64,000 nt of DNA. It comes from an uncultured Photobacterium sp. (lineage in GTDB: Bacteria; Pseudomonadota; Gammaproteobacteria; Enterobacterales; Vibrionaceae). Positions 33,601-43,019 of the stretch are shown in pieces. The notes under the pieces are model-generated. The model was not told the origin of the DNA and did not search any database. It was given only the letters and a program-made list of their open reading frames with translations. Position 1 is the first letter of the stretch. Every line of letters begins with the position of its first letter. The position numbers and the translations under genes were made by a program. The stretch is taken from positions 62,001 to 126,000 of the forward strand of contig NZ_CANMZV010000005.1 in NCBI RefSeq assembly GCF_947502415.1, read 5' to 3'.

Positions 33601-34746
33601 GGTAGTAGTTGGACTGTCTATCGTGATCGTGCTGGTGATACTCAGGGAGAGACCTATGCCTATGCGTCTAATTACGCTGACCATGCCGCATGGTGGTTCC
33701 GTGTAGCGAGGCCGGGTACATACCGTGTGTCAATGCGTACACCATCTGATTTTTCTACTGGGCTGGTAACCCATGGTGCGACGACTGGTGCGTTGTATAA
33801 CGTGTTCTCTTCGTCTGGTGAATCGGGTAATAAACTCTTTAATCTTGTGGGGGGCACGAATCTTGCGGCACCGTTTGATTATACGCTGGCACCAAACGGA
33901 AAATATGTCGAGTTGGGTGAGTTTGTTTTTGCAGATGTAAATCGTGACTATAAAGTAACGTTGCATAACCGCAGTACCGAATATAAGTACACAGGACCGT
34001 TGATTGCCGATGCTATCAAGATCGAATATGTATCGCCTAATACTAACATGTCGGCTGCCGCTGAATTGCAGCAATTGATTGGGCAGACAGAAAGTTTCCT
34101 TGCTTCAGTTCAAATTGGTGGCCAGCAAGGGCAGCATTCGCAAGCTGCGATAAATAACCTGCAGCATGAGCTGGATGCGCTAAAACAGGCAGCGGTTGAT
34201 AATACGATGTCGGCGCCTCAGATGCAGACCTTGAAACGTGAGTTTGAAGCGTCTCTGACTGCTTTCAAATGTATGACTCCGGATTGTGTCAGTACTGAAT
34301 CTCAAGGCAAGGTTATGGATAACACGGCTTCGAACTTCAGTGTTACGGTGGCAGGTACATTGAAAACGGCTAATAACGGTCAATATGGTGATGACTATTA
34401 TTACTCGACAGATGAGGATGCCGTTGCAGAATGGACGTTCAGTGTTGCTAAAAGTGGCCGTTATCAGATAGCGTTTAATAGCCCGGGCAACTTTGACGGT
34501 AAGCATGGTTATGGTTCAGATAAAACCTTGTATCAGGTTCTGAAAGGTGAGCAAACGTTGGTTGAGAAAACGGTTGATACTTACGGTAAAACACATGAAT
34601 TTGAATCTATGACTGACATCGTTTACTTATTTGAAGGTGTGCAATACAAGGTGCGGGTGAGTGGTGCATATCATCACTCAGGTTGGTTTAGTAGCTATGA
34701 CTGTGGCTTGGTTGCCGATGCGATCAAAGTGACTTACCAGCCATAA
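30607..34746 (+). CDS. Surface lipoprotein lipase of the Pla-1/VolA type with two C-terminal golvesin-like domains
   Basis: A 1379-residue lipoprotein. The lipobox SVTGC places C47 as the lipidated residue; the long N-terminus (residues 1-30) suggests a later start may be used. The N-terminal Ig-like lipase domain carries RFGARFAAGVDYYTADDGVVSINGRRGLTLADSDGF-type strands; the alpha/beta hydrolase has nucleophile S672 in VGHSLGG, preceded by a calcium-loop-like DVDGDGNIGDFD. After about residue 975 come two beta-sandwich domains with golvesin C-terminal features (YAYASNYADHAAWWFRVARPGTYRVS; YYYSTDEDAVAEWTFSVAKSGRYQ, each ending in ADAIK), separated by a helical linker of about 80 residues. VolA of V. 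cholerae is a surface lysophospholipase for fatty-acid scavenging; this protein is larger and may attach to other surfaces. Monocistronic. The lipase family is solid, the substrate inferred. Confidence 0.82.
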   Translation: MNLAVALLLINWCLVFGNSSQSINRPHRLSLKGSLVILALSASVTGCLDGSSSKTKTTDMTSYSAGDRPHVIFSPHSQQMDLVNDLRFGARFAAGVDYYTADDGVVSINGRRGLTLADSDGFSTSAQFDVTFSQPLDPDSVSFTGPTQNVFLLPLKSNSDEYVSLASYPGNGSALIDQLKLDQQQFRANVVTLDGKNSVLRISPLAPLASKTKYLVILTNTLRDTNGQPVVAADDYSHFSNSAQPEADSPLAEVVSRWHSMASDALVAIAGGFAENGKSSYLSADRQKAGEQVAHAFTFTTTTGTEMLEVLASPEMAKARPVGIIRRDLTVGKLLDPFLKKLGVIFTSLDSEALAAQFSTTVENIEQLKQTDLSSLTGSNVDLLLGSMGLDYPSIKFVQGHITLPYYLAKPDLDEESGHIKPASLSQFAKDEWITDASGDDSPAAVMSPKKTADYKVPFLVTLPEAQHKPAQGWPVVIFQHGILGDRSNSFPAGMALASMCDKERPENDCFATIAMDLPLHGISPQLLVGNAAVPSPFIGFGMDSLRSETAKKLDELESKVTLSDSEQEEKAKLNLRQQEMQGIVERHFSATRTPTGQMETMSWDPTSLKGSSGSTFMNFSNVLSQRDRMRQAISDLLNLNASLASLNELDVDGDGNIGDFDISRVYFVGHSLGGVLGMPFVAVNNDPTVQKNNPGLPKIQATALLTTGGGVPKLLEHSPGFRPEILGALKHLGSEQSLELGTKAFEHYFYTLQSMIDGIDPLNYAAKLKASDTGIYMAEVVGGAPVLDGYGYQQYTAEGEPMFTLPDQTIPNSADGKPVEPYKGSIAAPLAGTEPMIKLMGLQSLKPNAAAVNQSFSVTSEHGEPLKVVARFNRGTHVTPVMALENIQRLMVDNKDLSKVSMSFSGLISNQPIVHLIADSIKRSGGLFLEMTGHVSDFFTHNGTKVAVNDADFLSRIDPHAGDIPLPPIKLANKQPKHCEIGKECIIDNDEPAFEKIGSSWTVYRDRAGDTQGETYAYASNYADHAAWWFRVARPGTYRVSMRTPSDFSTGLVTHGATTGALYNVFSSSGESGNKLFNLVGGTNLAAPFDYTLAPNGKYVELGEFVFADVNRDYKVTLHNRSTEYKYTGPLIADAIKIEYVSPNTNMSAAAELQQLIGQTESFLASVQIGGQQGQHSQAAINNLQHELDALKQAAVDNTMSAPQMQTLKREFEASLTAFKCMTPDCVSTESQGKVMDNTASNFSVTVAGTLKTANNGQYGDDYYYSTDEDAVAEWTFSVAKSGRYQIAFNSPGNFDGKHGYGSDKTLYQVLKGEQTLVEKTVDTYGKTHEFESMTDIVYLFEGVQYKVRVSGAYHHSGWFSSYDCGLVADAIKVTYQP

Positions 34747-34777
34747 TAATGGCCTGAATAAGCAATTTTGACGACTC

Positions 34778-34807
34778 AAAAAAACCGCCCCTCGGGGCGG
34801 TTTTTTT
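34778..34807 (+). terminator. Intrinsic terminator of lipase gene
   Basis: AAAAAACCGCCCC-tc-GGGGCGGTTTTTTT; strong stem and T-run. Confidence 0.93.
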
Positions 34808-34910
34808 GTTGCAGGGAAAATGTTGATTACAAATCAAACACAATTATTGGCAAAATTCGTAACAGCTAACTATTTTCACTTAATCTTCTCGCCTTTGTGG
34901 GGTAGGGGCT

Positions 34911-35600
34911 ATGATTTTTTTTGATCTGGATAATACCTTGCTTGACCATGATGGTGCCGAGCAAGATGCCATTCGAAGCTTTGTTTTTCGTTATCCGGAT
35001 AGCATTATTTCCAGTCCAGATCGTCCTGAACAGATCTGGCGTGATATTACTAATAGATACCGCGCACGCTGGCGTGCAGGGGAGCTGAATTTTGAGGAGC
35101 AGCGCCGGGCCCGGATCAGCGAGTTGTTTGAACGACCTCTAACCGTATCTGAAGCGGACCAGTTATTTGCTGAGTATTATGCTATTTATCGAACGCATTG
35201 GCGTTTGTTTCCGGATGTTATACCGGCACTGAAGCAGCTCAAGGCTGTATCACCGCTAGCTGTGATCAGTAATGGGTTTAGCTCTAAGCAGACAGCGAAA
35301 CTGCGGGAAACAGGAATACTGGATTACTTTGGTTTTGTGATGACCTCAGAGCAGGCAGGGGCGGCTAAACCGGACCCGCGAATATTCCAGGCTGCGATTT
35401 ATTCGGCCAAAGAGAGGGCTGAAGAGTGCTGGTATATCGGTAATCACCCAGAAAATGATGTGCTGGCTGCTCAGCAATTTGGGATGAAAGCGGTATGGCT
35501 GAACCGTCGTGATAGTGTTGCTAAAGTCGGGACTCGGGTCGTACGCTCATTGACGGGCTTTGTCGATTTGGTGAAAACTTCGATGGGAATATTGAGTTGA
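34911..35600 (+). CDS. HAD-superfamily hydrolase, YjjG-like phosphatase
   Basis: A 229-residue HAD subclass IA protein. Motif I is DLDNT with nucleophile D5 and acid D7; motif II ISNGFSS near residue 120; motif III lysine in AAKPDPRIF; motif IV IGNHPENDVLAA. YjjG dephosphorylates pyrimidine and non-canonical nucleotides, and length and motif details fit, but specificity of HAD enzymes cannot be settled from motifs. GTAGGGGCT precedes the ATG. It stands alone between the lipase and a small membrane-protein gene. Confidence 0.75.
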   Translation: MIFFDLDNTLLDHDGAEQDAIRSFVFRYPDSIISSPDRPEQIWRDITNRYRARWRAGELNFEEQRRARISELFERPLTVSEADQLFAEYYAIYRTHWRLFPDVIPALKQLKAVSPLAVISNGFSSKQTAKLRETGILDYFGFVMTSEQAGAAKPDPRIFQAAIYSAKERAEECWYIGNHPENDVLAAQQFGMKAVWLNRRDSVAKVGTRVVRSLTGFVDLVKTSMGILS

Positions 35601-35770
35601 ACTTGTTAGACAAGGAATGCTTATTAAGAGATTGGTCAAAGACTGTGATGTGAGAGAGGTATTTGTCAATTATTTCAGTTGAGTCATTTGCTAATCACGC
35701 ATAAAATTCACGGCTTGTTTTTTGAGCAGATGGCTTGTCAGTTAATCGCTATCATGGAAGAGAGATGGGT

Positions 35771-36193
35771 ATGGAATATCCCAATAGCAATGGAATGGTA
35801 AATGCGGCCAAAGCATTGGCAGCATTGGTGATTATTTGCTTGCTCCGCTATTTTGATACATTTGCGATCCTCTTTGGTTTCAACCAAGTTGGGATTGTAC
35901 CCAGTATCATCGCTATGTTGGTTTTACTGTCAGGCCTGTTAGCTATTTCTGGTTTGATGCGTGGCCGAAAATGGGGCTTTATTCCACTCTATTTCTTTAT
36001 TCCCGCCGTCACAATGTTTTTTAAATTCAGTCTCATTCCGTATTTGCCCTCGCTGGTTGATCCTGAATATCGTCGGATAACGATTGTTGCACTTAATAGC
36101 GGTGTCTTGGTCTATGCTGTGTTATTGCTGCTTCGAATGATGGATTCCAATGTGATTATATATACCGAAAAACCTCAGGCAAAAAGTTGGTGA
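35771..36193 (+). CDS. Small four-helix membrane protein, unknown function
   Basis: A protein of 140 residues with four hydrophobic segments at roughly 15-35, 42-65, 72-95 and 110-132, and a short polar tail (IIYTEKPQAKSW). I do not recognise the family. The ATG at 35771 is preceded by AAGAGAG; an ATG two codons upstream and a TTG at 35735 are alternatives. It lies between the HAD phosphatase and glnB in the same direction with gaps of 170 and 142 bases, so no operon is implied. Coding nature is supported by the clean membrane-protein pattern. Confidence 0.7.
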   Translation: MEYPNSNGMVNAAKALAALVIICLLRYFDTFAILFGFNQVGIVPSIIAMLVLLSGLLAISGLMRGRKWGFIPLYFFIPAVTMFFKFSLIPYLPSLVDPEYRRITIVALNSGVLVYAVLLLLRMMDSNVIIYTEKPQAKSW

Positions 36194-36332
36194 CATCATT
36201 TATTCAATAAAAATCAACGATGACAATGGATTGAGCTTACAGCCTCAGATCTGTGATAATACAGCCAATATTAATCAGGTAGTTGGTGACGCCTGGCGCA
36301 CCACTGGATCTCTGCTCAGTAAAGGACGATGA

Positions 36333-36674
<342 letters not shown>

Positions 36675-36791
36675 AATTGCGTTATTGCTTCGTTATTTCG
36701 CTCAATAACTGCATCAGGGGGCATATTTATGCGTATAAACTCCGCGCCCCTTCGTTGCTGCTGCTCAGTTTGGTATTACAGAACTAGAAAT

Positions 36792-36823
36792 AAAAAAGGC
36801 TTGCCATTTGGCAAGCCTTTTTT
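36792..36823. terminator. Bidirectional terminator glnB / yitT-family gene
   Basis: AAAAAAGGCTTGCC-attt-GGCAAGCCTTTTTT: perfect symmetric stem with A and T runs serving both converging genes. Confidence 0.94.
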
Positions 36824-36836
36824 ATGTTGTTTAGGT

Positions 36837-37448
36837 TTAGCTCGTGATTGCTTGGCCGCTGTAGCGGCCCGGCTTGTGGTTCATGGCCAGTACCAGGTTT
36901 AGCATGATAGCGCCGATAATCGACAGGCCGAGGGTCTCAGGGCTGACCAGGAAGAAAGAAGCGATCAGAATGCTGATATCGATGCCCATTTGGAGTTTAC
37001 CTGCTGACAGGCCAAATTTATCCTGAAGGAACAGTACCAGTACATTAAAGCCGCCGAGGCTGGTCTGATGGCGAAACAGGATAAGCATTCCCAGCCCCAT
37101 CAACAGGCCACCAATTACTGCACAATAGAGCGGTTCGAGTCGGCTGATTTCGAGTACTCGATAAAGGTTATCAGTAATTATTGAGACCATACCGCCGGAG
37201 ATAATGCTGGTGACGGCAAAGCGTTTTCCCATCCTAAACCATGCCATCAGGTAGAAAGGCGTATTGAGTAGAAAGTATAGCTGGCCGAAAGTCAGGTCGA
37301 CAAACTGGCTAAGTAGCAAGGCTAAGCCGGTTGTTCCGCCAGTGAGCAAATCGGCTTGTTGCAGAAAGAAAACGCCTTGGGAGACGATGAATGTGCCGGT
37401 CAAAATCGCAATAATATTTTCTTTTAGAGAATGGTGATAACCGCTCAA
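36837..37448 (-). CDS. YitT-family inner membrane protein
   Basis: A 203-residue membrane protein of the YitT (DUF161) family with five to six hydrophobic spans and the characteristic GGTTGLALLLSQ and SLGGFNVLVLFLQDKFG segments. Role unknown in most bacteria. The TTG at 37448 is proposed as start because AAGGAGAG lies 7 bases upstream; the frame is open 21 codons further to 37511, but those residues look non-coding. It converges with glnB. Confidence 0.8.
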   Translation of the reverse strand: MSGYHHSLKENIIAILTGTFIVSQGVFFLQQADLLTGGTTGLALLLSQFVDLTFGQLYFLLNTPFYLMAWFRMGKRFAVTSIISGGMVSIITDNLYRVLEISRLEPLYCAVIGGLLMGLGMLILFRHQTSLGGFNVLVLFLQDKFGLSAGKLQMGIDISILIASFFLVSPETLGLSIIGAIMLNLVLAMNHKPGRYSGQAITS

Positions 37449-37902
37449 ATGAACTCTCCTTATATTTGGAGGTGCAATAATAATTGTGAACGGTTTGAAA
37501 AATGAAGGCATTGAGAGAAAGAGTCCGAACGGATGTGTAAGCTATTATTTACGTAGATGTAAATAATTAATTTGTGTGCTTACTTGTATTCTCGGTGCAA
37601 GAGTATCTATTCCTATTGGTGACGGTTTCATCAACATGAAAACAAATCATGCGGCTGTTGAGAATTAACATATAGAAATAACAATAAAAAGATAACTTGG
37701 GACTATCTGATTTAGATCAAATTCTGTAATATACAGCGTTAGATATCGGTGGAACGAAAACGTTTGCGTCCAGGCGGCGCCTAGCTTTGTGGTTTTGCCT
37801 TTTTTACTGAAAAATAGTGTTTACCACCAGTTCACTCCCGGAACCGAGTTTATCGGGTGATTATGTGAATTGTATGAGAACAATCTGAGTCAGGAGATAC
37901 AG
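37449..37902. other. Divergent control region yitT-family gene / glyA
   Basis: Gene-free apart from the PurR operator below. The promoters of both genes should be here. No glycine riboswitch pattern was recognised. Confidence 0.55.
37754..37769 (+). promoter_or_regulatory. PurR operator of glyA
   Basis: ACGAAAACGTTTGCGT fits the PurR palindrome with one asymmetric base. E. coli glyA is also a PurR target. It lies 134 bases before the glyA start. Confidence 0.8.
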
Positions 37903-39153
37903 ATGCTAAAACGCGACATGAATATTGCCGATTATGACGCAGAGCTTTTTGCAGCCATTCAGGAAGAAACTGCGCGTCAGGAAGAGCACATCGAGTTAAT
38001 TGCTTCTGAAAACTACACCAGCCCGCGTGTAATGGAAGCACAAGGTTCTCAGCTAACAAATAAATATGCCGAAGGGTATCCTGGCAAGCGCTACTATGGT
38101 GGTTGTGAGTATGTTGACAAGGCAGAGCAGTTAGCAATTGACCGTGCTTGCCAGTTGTTTGGTGCTGAATACGCGAACGTTCAGCCTCACTCTGGTTCAC
38201 AGGCAAACAATGCTGTGTACATGGCATTGCTAAACGCCGGTGATACGGTTTTGGGTATGAGCCTGGCACACGGTGGTCACTTGACTCACGGTTCACCAGT
38301 TAACTTTTCCGGTAAGCTGTATAACGTGATCCCTTATGGTATTGATGAACACGGCCAGATTGACTACGCAGAAGTAGAAGCTCTTGCACTTGAGCACAAG
38401 CCAAAAATGATTATCGGTGGTTTTTCTGCTTATTCTCAAATTGTTGACTGGGAACGCATGCGTGAAATCGCAGACAAAGTTGGCGCGTACTTCTTTGTGG
38501 ATATGGCGCACGTAGCGGGCCTGATTGCCGCTGGTGTTTACCCAAATCCTGTACCTCATGCCCATGTGGTAACCACGACAACTCATAAGACCTTGGCTGG
38601 CCCTCGTGGCGGTTTGATCTTGTCCAGTGCCGGCGAAGAGTTCTATAAGAAGTTGAATTCAGCTGTATTCCCTGGCGGTCAAGGTGGCCCGCTGATGCAT
38701 GTAATCGCAGCAAAAGCGGTAGCATTCAAAGAAGCGATGGAGCCTGAATTCAAAGAGTATCAGGCTCACGTGGTTGAAAATGCTAAAGCTATGGTCAGTG
38801 AGTTTATCGGGCGTGGCTATAAGATTGTCTCTGGCGGTACTGAGAACCACCTATTCCTGATTGATCTGATCGACAAGGGGATTACAGGCAAAGAAGCTGA
38901 TGCCGCGTTGGGGGCAGCAAATATCACTGTAAATAAGAACAGCGTACCAAACGATCCTCGTAGCCCGTTTGTTACATCTGGCATTCGCATTGGTACGCCG
39001 GCTATTACCCGTCGTGGCTTTACTATCGAAGATACCAAGCAGTTAGCTGGCTGGATGTGTGATGTTCTGGATAACATCGATAATCCTGAAGTGATTGAAG
39101 CTACAAAGGCGAAAGTACTGGAAATCTGTAAGCGTCTGCCTGTGTATGCCTAA
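37903..39153 (+). CDS. glyA: Serine hydroxymethyltransferase
   Basis: A 416-residue PLP enzyme converting serine and THF to glycine and 5,10-methylene-THF. The PLP lysine is in [15 protein letters not shown]; the N-terminal [15 protein letters not shown] and [14 protein letters not shown] segments are diagnostic. ATG 37903 has AGGAG 6 bases upstream, favoured over an in-frame start 11 codons earlier. It supplies one-carbon units for purines, matching its PurR operator. Confidence 0.98.
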   Translation: MLKRDMNIADYDAELFAAIQEETARQEEHIELIASENYTSPRVMEAQGSQLTNKYAEGYPGKRYYGGCEYVDKAEQLAIDRACQLFGAEYANVQPHSGSQANNAVYMALLNAGDTVLGMSLAHGGHLTHGSPVNFSGKLYNVIPYGIDEHGQIDYAEVEALALEHKPKMIIGGFSAYSQIVDWERMREIADKVGAYFFVDMAHVAGLIAAGVYPNPVPHAHVVTTTTHKTLAGPRGGLILSSAGEEFYKKLNSAVFPGGQGGPLMHVIAAKAVAFKEAMEPEFKEYQAHVVENAKAMVSEFIGRGYKIVSGGTENHLFLIDLIDKGITGKEADAALGAANITVNKNSVPNDPRSPFVTSGIRIGTPAITRRGFTIEDTKQLAGWMCDVLDNIDNPEVIEATKAKVLEICKRLPVYA

Positions 39154-39215
39154 CTTTCTTGGTGCTGTTCCAAGTTGTTGCTTAGTGCTTGATTAATGGT
39201 ACTGGCATATTGATT

Positions 39216-39246
39216 AAAAGGGCTTGCTGCTATGCAGGCCCTTTTT
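39216..39246 (+). terminator. Terminator of glyA
   Basis: AAAAGGGCtTGC and GCAgGCCCTTTTT pair around a short loop with T-run. Confidence 0.8.
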
Positions 39247-39367
39247 GATCGTGCTATTTCCTTTCGTTTTTTCTTTTTGCAGCATAAAGAGCCAGAAAAA
39301 ACGCGCTAAAACTCTCAATATATGACTGAAATGGGTTACACTGGATCGACGAAAATTAGGAGGCATG

Positions 39368-39817
39368 ATGCATTGTCCTTTTTGTGGTGCAAATGACACC
39401 AAAGTAATCGATTCCCGTCTGGTTGCAGACGGCCATCAAGTCCGTCGTCGTCGCCAGTGTTTGGCTTGTAATGAACGTTATACAACGTTTGAAACTGCAG
39501 AACTTGTGATGCCAAGGATGATTAAAACCAACGGCAACCGTGAACCGTTCAATGAAGATAAATTGCGTGGCGGTATTCAGCGCGCATTGGAAAAACGTCC
39601 GGTCAGTACCGACGATATTGAGCGTGCGATAAATACAATCAAGTCTCGTCTTCGTGCTACGGGTGAACGTGAAATTCCGTCGGAAATGGTCGGTAACCTG
39701 GTCATGGAAGCACTGAAAGAGCTGGATAAAGTTGCTTATATCCGCTTCGCATCGGTTTATCGCAGTTTTGAAGATATTCGTGAATTTGGTGAAGAAATCG
39801 CCAAGTTGGAAAAGTAA
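39368..39817 (+). CDS. nrdR: Ribonucleotide reductase regulator NrdR
   Basis: A 149-residue repressor (E. coli 149) of ribonucleotide reductase genes. N-terminal zinc ribbon with C3, C6, C31 and C34 and the basic VRRRRQC; then an ATP-cone ([22 protein letters not shown]) sensing dATP/ATP. Two ATGs abut; 39368 is chosen since AGGAGG is 4 bases ahead and the length then fits. It heads the nrdR-ribD-ribE-ribBX-ribH-nusB block conserved in gammaproteobacteria. Confidence 0.97.
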   Translation: MHCPFCGANDTKVIDSRLVADGHQVRRRRQCLACNERYTTFETAELVMPRMIKTNGNREPFNEDKLRGGIQRALEKRPVSTDDIERAINTIKSRLRATGEREIPSEMVGNLVMEALKELDKVAYIRFASVYRSFEDIREFGEEIAKLEK

Positions 39818-39872
39818 GTGAGTTAGCGCCGCTGTTGTGCAGATTAACTCCGTGAAGTGAATACAAAGCCAG

Positions 39873-41000
39873 ATGTTCTCACCCATTGATCATGCCATGA
39901 TGCTACGTGCCATTGAACTGGCAAAGCGTGGCCGATTTACAACAGCCCCGAATCCAAATGTTGGCTGTGTCATTGCCCATGGTGATGACATTGTGGGCGA
40001 AGGTTTCCATTATCAGGCCGGGCAGCCGCATGCTGAAGTGTTTGCCTTGCGCGCCGCAGGTGATAAAGCCTGTGGGGCAACCGCTTATGTGACTTTAGAA
40101 CCCTGTTCCCATTACGGGCGAACCCCGCCTTGTGCTGAAGCATTAATAAAAGCGAAAGTTGCGCGCGTTGTCTGTGCCATGGTCGATCCGAATCCGCGCG
40201 TAGCTGGACGGGGTATCGAAATGCTCCAGGTGGCAGGTATTGAGGTGCAAACCGGTTTGCTTGAGGCTGAGGCTCAGAAGTTAAATATCGGTTTTATCAA
40301 GCGCATGAAAACCGGTATGCCATTTGTTCAGCTCAAGCTCGCAGCCAGTCTTGATGGCCGGACGGCACTGGCTAACGGTGAGAGTAAATGGATCACTGGC
40401 CCTGCCGCTCGTGCTGATGTGCAGCGTTTTCGTGCTGAGGCCGGCGCTATTCTTTCCACCAGTGCAACAGTGCTGGCTGATGACCCTTCACTGAACATTC
40501 GTTGGAATGAGCTGGGTGAAGCCGTCCAGGGAATCTATCCAGAGCAGTCACTTCGCCATCCCCTCCGGGTTATTATTGACAGCCAAAATCGCGTAACACC
40601 AGTACATAAGCTGATTAACTTACCAGGCAAAACTATTCTGGCTCGTATTGAGCGTGGCAATGAGGATTGGCCGGAAGCGGTTGAGCAGTTGTTGCTGCCA
40701 TGTGCAGACGAGAACGGTAAGCAAGTTGAACTGCAGGCTATGCTTCAGGAGTTGGCACGGCAAGATATTAACCATATCTGGGTCGAGGCCGGCGCTGGTT
40801 TAGGCGGAGCATTATTATCGGCTGGACTTGTTGATGAGCTGATCCTCTATCAGGCACCTAAACTGATGGGGAGCGATAGTCGCGGATTAGTCGATTTGCA
40901 GGGACTGACGGCGATGACGCAAGTTCCCGAGTTGGATATCACTGATGTCCGTATGGTTGGTCCGGATATCCGGATCACCGCCCGAATCAAACAAGTTTAA
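39873..41000 (+). CDS. ribD: Bifunctional riboflavin deaminase/reductase RibD
   Basis: A 375-residue enzyme. Its N-terminal deaminase has zinc motif H53-AE with C78 and C87 (PCSHYGRTPPC); the C-terminal reductase has KLAASLDGRTAL and GAGLGGALL segments. It deaminates the pyrimidine from GTP cyclohydrolase II and reduces the ribose side chain. Its stop codon shares a base with an ATG seven codons before the ribE start. Confidence 0.96.
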   Translation: MFSPIDHAMMLRAIELAKRGRFTTAPNPNVGCVIAHGDDIVGEGFHYQAGQPHAEVFALRAAGDKACGATAYVTLEPCSHYGRTPPCAEALIKAKVARVVCAMVDPNPRVAGRGIEMLQVAGIEVQTGLLEAEAQKLNIGFIKRMKTGMPFVQLKLAASLDGRTALANGESKWITGPAARADVQRFRAEAGAILSTSATVLADDPSLNIRWNELGEAVQGIYPEQSLRHPLRVIIDSQNRVTPVHKLINLPGKTILARIERGNEDWPEAVEQLLLPCADENGKQVELQAMLQELARQDINHIWVEAGAGLGGALLSAGLVDELILYQAPKLMGSDSRGLVDLQGLTAMTQVPELDITDVRMVGPDIRITARIKQV

Positions 41001-41020
41001 TGATCAAGGAATTTAAATTC

Positions 41021-41677
41021 ATGTTTACAGGCATTATCGAAGCGGTTGGCACGATTTCGGCACTGACACCGAAAGGTGCTGACATTTCCGTGACTGTTGA
41101 TTCAGGCAAGCTCGATTTGTCCGATGTAAAATTGGGTGACAGTATCGCGACTAACGGCGTATGCCTGACTGTGGTTGCGTTGACCGGGAAAGGTTACGTT
41201 GCTGATTTGTCACTTGAAACACTTAAGCGTACGGCTTTTGTTGATTATAAAGCGGGTCAGAAAGTAAATCTGGAAAAAGCCATGTTGCCGACGACTCGTT
41301 TTGGTGGTCACATGGTTTCCGGTCATGTTGATGATGTCGCAGAAATTATCGAGCGTACCCATACCGGTCGTGCCATTGAGTTCTGGGTTAAGGCTCCGGC
41401 TCACCTGGCGAAGTATATTTCCGAGAAAGGCTCGGTTTCTATTGATGGTATTAGTCTGACGGTTAACGCTATTCGCGGTGACGAGTTTAAACTGACCATC
41501 GTACCGCATACCGCAGCAGAAACGACCATGGAGTCGTTTAAGGTTGGTCGTAAGGTCAATTTGGAAGTCGATGTTATTGCCCGTTACCTGGAGCGCTTGA
41601 TGCTGGGTGAGAAGGCGGCAGAGAAAAAATCAGAAGTAACGATGGACCTGTTGGCTAAAACCGGTTTCTTAGGTTAA
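41021..41677 (+). CDS. ribE: Riboflavin synthase, alpha chain
   Basis: A 218-residue enzyme that dismutates two lumazines to riboflavin. It is built of two similar beta-barrels, the first beginning MFTGIIEAVG and the second around GGHMVSGHVDDVAEI, with ISLTVN at about 150. The ATG at 41021 is chosen for the invariant MFTGI N-terminus; an overlapping ATG at 41000 would add seven residues. Part of the riboflavin run. Confidence 0.96.
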   Translation: MFTGIIEAVGTISALTPKGADISVTVDSGKLDLSDVKLGDSIATNGVCLTVVALTGKGYVADLSLETLKRTAFVDYKAGQKVNLEKAMLPTTRFGGHMVSGHVDDVAEIIERTHTGRAIEFWVKAPAHLAKYISEKGSVSIDGISLTVNAIRGDEFKLTIVPHTAAETTMESFKVGRKVNLEVDVIARYLERLMLGEKAAEKKSEVTMDLLAKTGFLG

Positions 41678-41712
41678 GACTCAGGATATAAGGTTATAGA
41701 AAGGGGATTGTT

Positions 41713-42816
41713 ATGGCATTAAGCAGCGCAAAAGAAATCATTGAAGATATTCGTCAGGGAAAAATGGTTATCTTGATGGATGATGAAGATCGCGAAAATG
41801 AAGGTGATCTGATCATTGCTTCTGAAAAGATTACCCCTGAAGCGGTTAACTTTATGGCCACTAACGGTCGAGGCCTGATCTGCCTGACCCTGACAGAGGC
41901 GCGTTGCCGCCAGCTAAACCTACCATTGATGGTGCAGGATAATACTGAACAGTTCAGCACTAACTTTACTATTTCAATCGAAGCTGCGGAAGGTGTCACT
42001 ACCGGGATTTCTGCTGCAGATCGTGCCCGTACAGTCCAGGCTGCTGTGGCTGTGAATGCTGGTGCTGCTGATATTGTGATGCCGGGGCATATTTTCCCGT
42101 TAATGGCTCAGGAAGGTGGGGTGTTGGCCCGCGCAGGTCATACCGAAGCTGGTTGTGACGTTGCTCGCCTGGCAGGTCTGGAGCCGTCGAGTGTGATTGT
42201 TGAAATCCTCAACGAAGATGGCACGATGGCTCGCCGCCCGGATTTGGAAGTCTTTGCCGAGAAGCATGGCCTGAAGTTAGGTACGATTGCTGATTTGATC
42301 GAGTACCGTAATAGCAACGAAACTACTATCGAGCGTATTGTCGAGTGCAGCTTGCCGACAGAGTTTGGTGAGTTTGACATGATCACCTATTGCGACACGA
42401 TCGATAACCAAATCCATTACGCGCTGCGTAAAGGTGATGTGTCTGCGGATAAATCAACGTTGGTTCGTGTTCACTTGCAGGATACGTTCAAAGATATTCT
42501 TCACTCCGGCGCGACTCAGTGGACACTGCCGGTTGCGATGAAACGTATTGCCGACGAGGGCGGTGTGTTGGTCGTACTGAGTAAGCATGAAAGTCATGAT
42601 GCAGTGATCACCAAGGTGAAAAATATGGCAGCAAAATCGAGCGGCCAGCCGATGGTGAAGCTTAACCCGAAAGATCAGTCACGCCAGGTTGGTGTTGGTT
42701 CACAAATTCTGGCTGATCTTGGTGTTTCCCAAATGCGTCTGCTTTCATCAAGCACCCAGCGTTACCACTCGTTGTCAGGTTTTGGCCTCGAAATTGTTGA
42801 GTATATTTGCGAGTAA
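41713..42816 (+). CDS. 3,4-dihydroxy-2-butanone-4-phosphate synthase with degenerate GTP cyclohydrolase II domain (RibBX type)
   Basis: A 367-residue protein. Residues 1-205 form a full DHBP synthase: [11 protein letters not shown] metal motif and [16 protein letters not shown]. Residues 206-367 align with GTP cyclohydrolase II in overall pattern ([40 protein letters not shown]) but the zinc site that should read GDVFGSLRCDCG is [11 protein letters not shown], and the EGRGIGL loop is replaced by KHESHDAV. So only the first half should be active. Such RibBX hybrids are known in proteobacteria. A separate ribA must supply the cyclohydrolase. Confidence 0.9.
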   Translation: MALSSAKEIIEDIRQGKMVILMDDEDRENEGDLIIASEKITPEAVNFMATNGRGLICLTLTEARCRQLNLPLMVQDNTEQFSTNFTISIEAAEGVTTGISAADRARTVQAAVAVNAGAADIVMPGHIFPLMAQEGGVLARAGHTEAGCDVARLAGLEPSSVIVEILNEDGTMARRPDLEVFAEKHGLKLGTIADLIEYRNSNETTIERIVECSLPTEFGEFDMITYCDTIDNQIHYALRKGDVSADKSTLVRVHLQDTFKDILHSGATQWTLPVAMKRIADEGGVLVVLSKHESHDAVITKVKNMAAKSSGQPMVKLNPKDQSRQVGVGSQILADLGVSQMRLLSSSTQRYHSLSGFGLEIVEYICE

Positions 42817-42823
42817 TTCATTC

Positions 42824-42846
42824 AGGCCAGGGGAGCTGGCCTGTTA
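42824..42846 (+). terminator. Hairpin after ribBX
   Basis: AGGCCAG-ggga-gCTGGCCT followed by GTTAATT. Weak terminator or attenuator ahead of ribH, which has a further 170-base leader. Confidence 0.45.
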
Positions 42847-43019
42847 ATTCAGATTCCCGTTACGTACGGGTGATAACAAATAAACGGTTCGAACAACGGG
42901 TAGCCACAGGCTTTGAGGTTTATACTCCGCAGGGCGAGAAGCCAATTGGTATAACTTTTAAAGTGTGGTAGACTCCCGCGGTTTCTCAAACCGGAAAAGA
43001 CATAGTCACAGGAAGGCCC

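Noticed and set aside
36285..36310. TGGCGCACCACTGGA as a sigma-54 promoter before glnB
   Set aside because: The GG and GC elements do not keep the required spacing and the -12 GC is missing.
37449..37902. Glycine riboswitch before glyA
   Set aside because: No tandem aptamer pattern was recognised; the PurR operator explains the control better.
42817..43019. FMN riboswitch before ribH
   Set aside because: The conserved FMN-aptamer segments (such as the GGGGCAGGGTG-like element) are not seen; only a short hairpin after ribBX is present.
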